Below, in pieces: positions 34,982 through 43,400 of a stretch of 64,000 nt of DNA. Within the stretch, counting starts at the first letter, position 1; every line of letters begins with the position of its first letter. The position numbers and the translations under genes are program-made. Source of the stretch: Lachnospira multipara ATCC 19207 (GTDB taxonomy: Bacteria; Bacillota; Clostridia; Lachnospirales; Lachnospiraceae); NCBI RefSeq assembly GCF_000424105.1, contig NZ_AUJG01000001.1, positions 489,258-553,257 on the forward strand, given 5' to 3'. Under the pieces are notes generated by a model. The model made no database searches, was not told the DNA's origin, and saw only the letters and a program-made list of their open reading frames with translations.

Positions 34982-37501
34982 ATGGCTACAGCATATGATT
35001 ACTTGAAAGATTTTTCTACAGACAAAAAATGTGATGCATGGATTAAGTTGGTAATAGAGGCTTTTGTTATTACTCGAGGAAGGATTACTGATGATATAAA
35101 GAAAGAACTGGTTGATTGTTTGTTAGGTCGTGCAGTTACAACAACATGCGTTAAAAGTGCAGTTGCAACTACAAGTACGAATGATACAGTTGTATTAAAG
35201 AAATTGAAACATTTACAGGGAGTAAATGCTTTGGCAAACAATCAGACAATAACATTAAATAAAGAAGTAAATGTAATTTATGGATTAAATGGTTCAGGAA
35301 AAAGCAGTTATTTTAGATTAATTCAGACCATGATAGGTAATATTGAACATAAGGATTTGTTGCACAATGTGTATTCTGGAATTGGTGATAAAATGGAGGC
35401 TGAATTATCGTATTCTCTAGGGGGAGTAGACAAAAAAGTAACATGGAATAACACCAGTATAATAGACGATATTGAATCTATTAGGGTTTTCGATTCTAGC
35501 TATACATCTGATTTCTTAAAGAAAAGAAATTCAGATGAACTTGTTTTAAAACCATATCATCTTGATTCTTTTGCAAAATTGGTTGATTTAATTAATGAGT
35601 TGAAGGATAAAGCATATGATGAAATAGAAGTTATGGAATCTTCACTGCCGACAGTAAATACTGAGTTTTTATCTGATACGATAAAAATAATGTTAGAGCA
35701 GGATGAGTTTAGTGATGATGATGAGAAAACAATTGCTGATTCAAGAATAATCACAGAGGCTGATAGAACTGAATTGGACCAGTTAAATAGTTTGGTTGAG
35801 TCTCTACAAAAAAGCAGCCCGGAAGACAAGATAGCGCAGTTTCAAGCAGAAATTGCGTTATGTAATACAGCAACTAAAAAAATAGAAGATTGTATAAACG
35901 AGATTAATCGTATCATTAAAGAGTCAAAGGAGGAAATAAAGAAATATAGGGAGTTTTTAACTGAAAATGAGAAGCTTCAACAGCAGATTTCTATTTTTAA
36001 ATCTTTGCCAGGAACAGGTTCAGATTTGTGGATTGATTTTATCCGTAAAGCAGATGAGTATAAGGAAGAAAACAAATTAGATGTTTGCCCATACTGCCAC
36101 AGACCATATGATGATAATGCATTGGAAATTGCAGAAGCATATACCATTTTTTTGAAGGATAAATCAACAGAAGGATTACATATTGCGGAAAAAGCAATTA
36201 GCAAACTAGAAAATGATTGTAAAAGAATTACTATACCAGAATTGGAAGAAATGGGATTGGGATTTCTTGGCGCTGATGTAAATAAGATTGATATGTTATT
36301 AGCTAATGTGAAAAAGATTAAAAAAGATTTAGCACAGTCAATTCGTGATAAAAGTGCTGAGGTAATTGGTGAATGCGAAATAACTAATGCAGATTGTATA
36401 AAAGCGTATGCGGATAATATCTCCGAGCAGATATTAAAACTAAATGAATCTGACGAGGAGAGAAAAAAGAGTTTAATTGAGGCAAAAAACAAAATAGCAG
36501 TATTGATGGAGATTCAATCCATAGATTCGCAGAAGAAAAATATCATAGATCTTATTCAGAAGAAGAATAAAATATCAGAATTAAAGAAAACTGTTGATTC
36601 TAAATCTACAAACAAAATAACAGCAGTTGCTAAAAAGGCCAATCAAGATTTGTTAACCTCTCAATTGAAAGATAAGTTTGAAAAGAACTTATCACTTATG
36701 GGTGTTAAAGACAAAACTATAGAATTAGTGGGCTCTAATAGTAAAGGCGTACAACAGACGGAACTTGTTATTAGTACACATAAAAAAATTGCTAATATCT
36801 TAAGTGAAGGGGAACAGAAGGTATGTGCTTTGGCACTGTTTTTGGCTGAGATTTTTGTCGCAGAAAATAAAAGCACAATTATTTTAGATGATCCAGTCAA
36901 TAGTTTAGATCATAAGATGATGGCAGCTTTTGCAGATGTTTTATTACAATTAGAGAATCAAGTGATTGTGTTTACTCATAATAGGATGTTTTTAGATTGT
37001 ATAGAGGTAAGCGACTTTGGACATGTGTGTAAAACGATGAAATCGGCATGTAATAAGAGTAAGGGAAAGCATATCTATGTTTATGAAACACATTCAGAAG
37101 GAAAAAATGATAAAGGCGTTGTGTTTGAGAAGAATCAAGAGAATGCTGAGTTTTTTATTTCAGAGAGTAAAAAATTATTAGCTGAATCACCATTCGTTGA
37201 GAAAGATAAGACATGCGTATACATAAGAAAATCGGTGGAGTGTTTGATTGATGAGGTTGTTTTTAATAAACAAGTTCCAACACGTTTTAGTAGAAAAAGC
37301 AGCAGAATTGATTGGAATGGATTAAAAAAAGTATCGGTTGACGTTAATACTATTGATGACTTAAAAAGCATTCATAATAGGGTGTCTGGTGGAGATCTTC
37401 ATAAAGGGACAGAAAGTGAAGAAAATCCAGTGGATAAGGAAGAATTACAAAGATTTGTTGATAGGCTAGAAAGTATTAGAACTACATCTTTAATAGCATA
37501 G
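34982..37501 (+). CDS. RloC/AAA_13-like ATPase with zinc hook
   Basis: 839 aa. Walker A GLNGSGKSS starts at residue 101; two long coiled-coil arms flank a CPYC zinc hook at 369-372 (only one CxxC per chain, as in Rad50/RloC); the signature and Walker B region STIILDDPVNSLD lies at ~631-642. After the ATPase comes an ~100-aa C-terminal domain with Arg749-x3-Glu753 and His798, which resembles in pattern the anticodon-nuclease triad of PrrC/RloC. That match is by pattern only. GAGAGGA is about nine bases before the ATG. Its own promoter likely lies in the 110 bases upstream. Confidence 0.78.
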   Translation: MATAYDYLKDFSTDKKCDAWIKLVIEAFVITRGRITDDIKKELVDCLLGRAVTTTCVKSAVATTSTNDTVVLKKLKHLQGVNALANNQTITLNKEVNVIYGLNGSGKSSYFRLIQTMIGNIEHKDLLHNVYSGIGDKMEAELSYSLGGVDKKVTWNNTSIIDDIESIRVFDSSYTSDFLKKRNSDELVLKPYHLDSFAKLVDLINELKDKAYDEIEVMESSLPTVNTEFLSDTIKIMLEQDEFSDDDEKTIADSRIITEADRTELDQLNSLVESLQKSSPEDKIAQFQAEIALCNTATKKIEDCINEINRIIKESKEEIKKYREFLTENEKLQQQISIFKSLPGTGSDLWIDFIRKADEYKEENKLDVCPYCHRPYDDNALEIAEAYTIFLKDKSTEGLHIAEKAISKLENDCKRITIPELEEMGLGFLGADVNKIDMLLANVKKIKKDLAQSIRDKSAEVIGECEITNADCIKAYADNISEQILKLNESDEERKKSLIEAKNKIAVLMEIQSIDSQKKNIIDLIQKKNKISELKKTVDSKSTNKITAVAKKANQDLLTSQLKDKFEKNLSLMGVKDKTIELVGSNSKGVQQTELVISTHKKIANILSEGEQKVCALALFLAEIFVAENKSTIILDDPVNSLDHKMMAAFADVLLQLENQVIVFTHNRMFLDCIEVSDFGHVCKTMKSACNKSKGKHIYVYETHSEGKNDKGVVFEKNQENAEFFISESKKLLAESPFVEKDKTCVYIRKSVECLIDEVVFNKQVPTRFSRKSSRIDWNGLKKVSVDVNTIDDLKSIHNRVSGGDLHKGTESEENPVDKEELQRFVDRLESIRTTSLIA

Positions 37502-37513
37502 CAATAGTCGGGT

Positions 37514-38067
37514 ATGATTATTATGTATCAACCAAATTACGACTTAGCTGCAACCCATTGGATAGAGCGTGATCGCGACTCTGTTCATATGGAGGCAGCA
37601 GCATTAAAAGAAAAGATTGAAAGCTTCATCGGTGCGCATAATACTTGCGCACTGGCTACAGCCTCTGCTGATATGGTGCGCAATACATCGATTGAATACA
37701 ACTTTGTGAAGGGTTGTTTTTACTTTTTTCCGAAGGCGGGCTGAAGTTTAAGGGGCTGAAGGTGAATAAGAATGTGGGCATTGCTATCTTTGAACCTTAT
37801 GGTGGATTTGGTCAGTTAAAGAGCTTACAGGTGCAGGGCGAGGCTGTTATGGTGGAACCTTTTTCAGATGAGTATCTGATGCTGATGGAGCACAAGAAGC
37901 TTCATGAGGAAGATATGGATGGTAAATTTGATGATATATTGAGCCAAGATGATTATTTCCCCGAATCTTTCTTTTATCAGTGGATAGGATTTCCGGAAAG
38001 TGTTTTTCTATATAACGAAGTGTTTGATGAACTTATAGAGAAGGAATTAACAAAAAGCACCATTTAA
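37514..38067 (+). pseudogene. Frameshifted pyridoxamine 5'-phosphate oxidase-like gene
   Basis: FMN-binding split-barrel (PPOX) family. Frame 1 (37514-37744) gives AHNTCALATASADMVRNTS and ends at GCFYFFPKAG; frame 2 (to 38067) resumes at GLKFKGLKVNKNVGIAIFEP. Comparison with the related copy at 56221 shows one base missing in the T/C-rich stretch near 37731. Restored length about 180 aa. A related intact gene elsewhere in the genome is likely. Confidence 0.75.
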
Positions 38068-38108
38068 AAAACTGTTTTGGTTCAATTATCAAAATAGGAG
38101 GAGGCCAT

Positions 38109-39380
38109 ATGATTGATATTGTTACAGATAACCATTACGCACTTGTTTTATCACTGTTTGAGAATTCTTTGAAAGAAATAAGAATTATAAGTCCATTTCT
38201 CTCAAAAAAAATGGCAGACTTGCTTTGCAATGCTGCAAATAGAGGAGTCAGGTGTTCGTTTATTACCAGAATGTATCTTCAAGATTTTTTAGATGGTTCT
38301 AACACATTAGATGGGTTGCAGAATATGCTTGATGCAGGGGTGCAGCTTTATGCACTCATAGGATTACATACAAAGCTTTATCTTTTTGATGAGTATGATG
38401 CTATCTTAGGAAGCGCGAATTTTACTGAAGGTGGTTTGTCTAGGAATATTGAACTCTCAGTTCATTTTAAAGATGAAGATGTAACTCAGCATAGGCTAAA
38501 TTCTTATTACATAGAGTTACTTAATGAAATTGAGAAGTCAGAAGACGGCGTAATTAATCAAGAATTAATTAATGAGTATAAGGAATTATACATAAAAAAA
38601 CATCAACAGAATAATAATCTCACAGGCGGTATAGGAGTTGTAAGTATAGTACGTGGAGCAGCATTGGATAGAAAAGCTCGTGCTATTAAGAATAATCCAA
38701 ATGAAGCTTTTGATGAAATACAGGCTTCTATAGGTGAAAGAAATACGGATGCAGTTTATGGTGCTCTTGGTGGTGAACTTGAGAAAGTAACTCACAAACA
38801 GTTAAATAATATTCTTTTAAAATTTTCTGCTTCTGCTAAAGATAGATTTGATGGTAACAAACCGATGGAAATGGTAGCTATAGAAGAAAATGGGAGACGG
38901 TTTTATATTTCTAATTTTTCTGCAGCTAGTGAAAAACGTGCTAAATCTGTAGAGGATTTGGATGAGACATTTTTTTGCGTTCATTCATATGATAAATCAG
39001 GAAAACATTCACCAATGATAATAGGTAAGGGTTTCCTTAGACAATATAATTCAAAAAATGATGCACGTAAAAAAGCGTGGTTTAGAAAATATCAATGGTT
39101 AGAAGAATACCCGTATTATTGCATTATTGATGAGGCAAATATTCTAAATGCGCCAGTTAACTGTGGAATCCCTTTGCTTGAAGTGATAGATGCATTAGGG
39201 TATAAGGCTTATATGCATACGAAAGACAAACCGGAAGAGTATCCAAAAGAAAAGGTTGCTAAATCGCACCAGCAGCGTGTGATGCTTAATCTAACACCTG
39301 AAGCAAAAACGTACATAGACAATCGATTGAAGGAGCTAGGTGAGAAATATGGATGTGTAACATATAAGTCAGAATTATAG
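38109..39380 (+). CDS. Phospholipase D-family nuclease-like protein
   Basis: 423 aa. The N-terminal PLD domain holds one HxK motif: HTKLYLFDEYDAILGSANFT with His87, followed by GGLSRNIELSVHF. A single motif suggests a homodimeric PLD nuclease. The ~250-aa C-terminal part contains a beta-rich region (FYISNFSAASEKRAKSVEDL) and an ENxxxPM-like segment. AGGAGGAGG precedes the ATG. PLD nucleases are frequent effectors in restriction and defence loci; here there is no helicase partner except the broken helicase end 0.5 kb downstream. Confidence 0.82.
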   Translation: MIDIVTDNHYALVLSLFENSLKEIRIISPFLSKKMADLLCNAANRGVRCSFITRMYLQDFLDGSNTLDGLQNMLDAGVQLYALIGLHTKLYLFDEYDAILGSANFTEGGLSRNIELSVHFKDEDVTQHRLNSYYIELLNEIEKSEDGVINQELINEYKELYIKKHQQNNNLTGGIGVVSIVRGAALDRKARAIKNNPNEAFDEIQASIGERNTDAVYGALGGELEKVTHKQLNNILLKFSASAKDRFDGNKPMEMVAIEENGRRFYISNFSAASEKRAKSVEDLDETFFCVHSYDKSGKHSPMIIGKGFLRQYNSKNDARKKAWFRKYQWLEEYPYYCIIDEANILNAPVNCGIPLLEVIDALGYKAYMHTKDKPEEYPKEKVAKSHQQRVMLNLTPEAKTYIDNRLKELGEKYGCVTYKSEL

Positions 39381-39395
39381 AAGAAGGATTAGATT

Positions 39396-39866
39396 ATGCT
39401 CGTAGCACATGATAAAGATGGAAATCGAATATATGCGGATTCAGAAGAGTGATATTGGGAATGTTTCTGACCGGAGTGTGGTAGATCATTAGTCCATAAA
39501 AAGGGAGAAATTAAAGAACCTCATTTTGCTCATAAAGTAGATGTAAACTGTTCATATGGAAAAGATAAGGATAGTAAGAGTGAATGGTATATTCACATGC
39601 AAGAACTGTTTCCGCATGAGTCTCTAGAAGTGAGATTTAAGGATGAAAACACTGGAGAAATACACATAGCAGATGTTTATTTATAGGAAAATGAAACAGT
39701 TATTGAATTTCAACATAGTCCGATTTCTATCGAGAAATTTAGACCTAGAACGTTAGTTAATTATAACGAAGGCTGTAGAATAGTATGAGTGTTTGATGAA
39801 AGAAGTACTAATCAAGACCTAGAATTTGGAAGGTTACGGCAGGAGGATGATACGTTTTTGATGTAG
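39396..39866 (+). pseudogene. CoiA-like competence nuclease pseudogene
   Basis: One frame reads MLVAHDKDGNRIYADSEE, stop, YWECF, stop, PECGRSLVHKKGEIKEPHFA and on through ADVYL, stop, ENETVIEFQHSPISIEKF, ending CRIV, stop, VFDERS. The zinc ribbon, the restriction-like core (VIEFQHS) and the IVW-VFD motif are those of CoiA. Four in-frame stops (TGA 39450, TGA 39468, TAG 39684, TGA 39786) show decay by point mutations without frameshift. Confidence 0.8.
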
Positions 39867-40273
39867 AACTTGAGAAGGTTATTGACGGTATGGATGCCTT
39901 CGGCGCTGATTTTATGTTTGTTGATAATGAATACCTGGATGCCAAAAATTCTGTAATTAGATTTTATGTTAATAAGTTAAAGAGTACAGATGAAGATGAT
40001 GATAATTCAGCGCGTGATGTTATTCTATTTCAGGTTGCATATGCGGTATCAATTCATAAAGCGCAGGGCTTAGAGTATAGCTCTGTAAAAATAGTCATTA
40101 CAGATGAATTTGATAAGCTAATAACTCATAATATTTTCTATACGGTTATTACAAGAGCTCAAAAGAAGTTGAAAATATATTGGACTCCGGAAGTAGAGAA
40201 AAAAGTACTTTCGACAATAAAACCTAAGAATATCAATAAAGATATTAATATTTTAAAGCCGTATGGCATATAA
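39851..40273 (+). pseudogene. SF1 helicase C-terminal fragment
   Basis: From the ATG at 39890, 127 aa ending with the UvrD/RecD-like C-terminal motifs VAYAVSIHKAQGLEYSSVKI and IFYTVITRAQKKLKIYW (helicase motifs V/VI). The ATPase half is missing and the frame continues five-prime into the CoiA remnant without a start, so it is the tail of a lost helicase, possibly once fused to or partnered with the PLD or CoiA gene. Confidence 0.7.
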
Positions 40274-40411
40274 AGGCTATATTGGTTTGAGTAAAAGATA
40301 ATTAGCAGAAGATATATTGTGTTTACTTAAGGGTGTAGAAGTATATTTATTTTACAATGAGTATGCATATTCAAAAAATCTGCTATTAAACTAAAAAAAT
40401 GGGGAAATTAA

Positions 40412-43400
40412 ATGAAGTATACGGATAAAACAAAACCTGGAATGACAGATCCATATTGGTATGAATGGTCAGTTGGACAGCTGTATATTGTTGATATGCT
40501 TAATCCAGACAGTCATATTCAGTATGTTGAATTGCAAAAGGATGTACAACTTGGTCTTGATGATGTGGTAGTAACATATGATGATGGAACTACACGTTTC
40601 ATTCAGGTTAAGCATACGAGAGCAGAAGACACTTTGACCTTTGGAGATCTTGTTTCGACAAAAGAGACTAAGAGTTCTTTATTAGGTGAGTTGGCTTCTT
40701 CGTGGGGCAAAGAAAAAGATAATTATATTAAGTCTGAAGTATATATTTTTACAAATAGAAGAGCTGGAGATAGAGAGGCTTCGGCTGGTACCAATAACAG
40801 TATAAAGCGTCCGCCACTAACTAAATTTTATAAAGAATTGCAGAAGAAAGTTACAGAGGTTGATTCTTTTGAAAAATTGCAATTCGAAGGATACGAAGAA
40901 GCGTGGAAGGAATGGTGCGAACAATTATCTGGTATTTCTAATAATTCAGATAAGCTATTATTTTTAAGGAGTTTACATATTGAGACAGAACAACCTGATC
41001 TTGAACAATTAGGCATAGAAATAAAAGATAAATTGAAATTATATCTTTCTGTGGGGGATGAAACAGCAGAAATATTATTATCAAAATTAGATCATGCATT
41101 AAGAAAATGGACAGTTTCTAGCAGAAAAAGTTCAAGAATAACTGTCGAAGATGTGTATTCAGAATTATCTGCTAAGGAAAATGTTATTTCCTATAATCAT
41201 GACATAATTCCGGTAAATCCATTTTTCTCTAGCAGACAGGAATTAGTAGATAGATTGGAGTTAAGCCTTCAGAAAAATACTCAAAGAGTGATTTATTTAT
41301 CTGGGGTTCCAGGGACTGGAAAAACAAATATTGTTAGTAAACTGTGTTGCAAAAAAGATAGCATTATTGATATTCGTTATTATGCGTATGAACCAATAGA
41401 TCCTGGAAAAGAATATCTACCTGCGGATGTTTCTGAAAGAGTCGATCGAAATGTATTTTGGGATACATTGTTAAACCAGTTAAGAGAAATTTTGCGTGGC
41501 CAATTATATAGATATAGAGTTCCTGTTTCTACTAGTTTTATGAGACTTGAAGACAAAAGAAGAGAGTTCTTTAGAATTGCGTCAGAATTTGCAAGTAATC
41601 GTGGACGGGCTTTTGTTATTGCAATAGATGGTTTGGATCATGCAGCTAGAGCTGGGATTAAGGAGAATACTTTTTTGCCTTCTTTACCTAATCCAGAATA
41701 TATCCCAGATAATGTAGAAATTATAATTGCTGGTCAACCGAAGGAATACTATGGTAATTACCCAGATTGGATGTTTTCAGAGTCATCTAATATAAAGGAA
41801 TTTGAGGTTCCCAATATTCAGCAAGATGACATTAAATCATTAGTAGACGATAAATGCCATAATTTGTCAGATAGTAATAAAACTATAGTTACGGATATTG
41901 TTTGCAAATATGCCGGTGGAAATACTCTGGCAGCTATTTTTGCTGTTCATGAAGCAGTAAATTGTAATGATCCAGCTATATTAGATGATAGGCTTAGAAA
42001 ACGAAAACTAAGTGGAAATATTCAAGAGTATTATAGACAAATTTGGGAAGATGCCAAAAAGAAGATGCAAATCCCATTTGTTGATTATAAGATGGCTGGA
42101 GTGTTTGCTTTTTTTAATGAAGCTATAAGTGCAAGTAAGCTAAATATGATTTTCAAAGAAGAGGGGATAAGTACTTCAAATTGGAATAATGTGTTGAAGG
42201 CATTAAGCCCACTTCTTCAAGAAAAAAATGGTTTGTATACAGTACTGCATAATGATGTTCGTGTTTATTTATCTAGTATTATTGGAAGAGACGTTGAACA
42301 TGTAAAAGAAATATATTCGGGATTGGTGAATTATTATATCTCTCTTGAAACAAAGAGTATTGGATATTATAGAGATATTTTTCGCTTTTTGATTTCGGCT
42401 GGAAGAATAAGCGAATTTAAGAGCATTTTTTCTCCAGAATATGTTATAGAAGCATATGTTAATGGTATTGAACTAGATGTAATAAGGAAAAATACTGATG
42501 AATTAATGCGATTTGCCATAAGTGAAACACCGCTTGATTGGGACAATCTTCGTTGTCTTACAATGGGATACTTAACGATTGAACAAATTGATAGAAGTTC
42601 ATACGAAATATTAGATGCTACTTTTCGCAAAACTAGAAGAAGTATAAATGTACAGCCTTATGAATGCTATATTACTCCTGCTGAAAAGTGGAATGTCAAT
42701 ATTTTATTAGATGTGTTACAACTCGTTGATGATTTATTCGAAAACAATGAGTTAGATAGAGGAAAAACCTTGTTTTATAATTGGCTGGGTGATTCAAGCA
42801 TCAAAGATGTTATAAATCTAATTAGTGATGGAGATAAAGATCATTACTTAGAAAACGGAAAAAAGGTAGCAGATTTATTATCAAAAGCGTGTGTTAATTG
42901 TGGAAACTACAAATTATTATGTGATTTATCAACGGTAGAAAATAAAAGCTTTATAGAAGAGTTTGTTGAACAGACAGAGAGTCTAATTATTGAAAAACTT
43001 CATGGTAGGGAATTAGAAGAAGCATTAAACTCTTTAGATATACTTTTGATTGAGCCGATAATTGTTGGTATTAAGAAACTGCTTGATGCAAATAGATTTG
43101 AGGATATTACGGCTATTAGACAATCTCTTCAGAGAAGGAAAGTAACGAATCCTATGAGCAAATTGTTACTGACATTTTTGAAGATAATAACTGGAACCGT
43201 TGATTGGGAAGTAGAGGATTCTGTAAACATATGGGAAGAGATTGAAAGCGTAAAACTGCCAGATGTGGAGATAGAAAATCTAATGGCTTATTATAGTGTT
43301 TATGCGCTTGTTGCTGCATATCTTCAAGATAAAAGTCGATCTATTGTTGCAAATGAAGTCACTAATATGTATATTGCGGCACATAAATATCAAAAGCCTA

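Noticed and set aside
39450..39788. TGA codons in the CoiA-like frame as recoding to tryptophan
   Set aside because: The frame also contains a TAG stop, only one of the three TGA sites matches an expected Trp, and other genes here (for example rloB) end in TGA.
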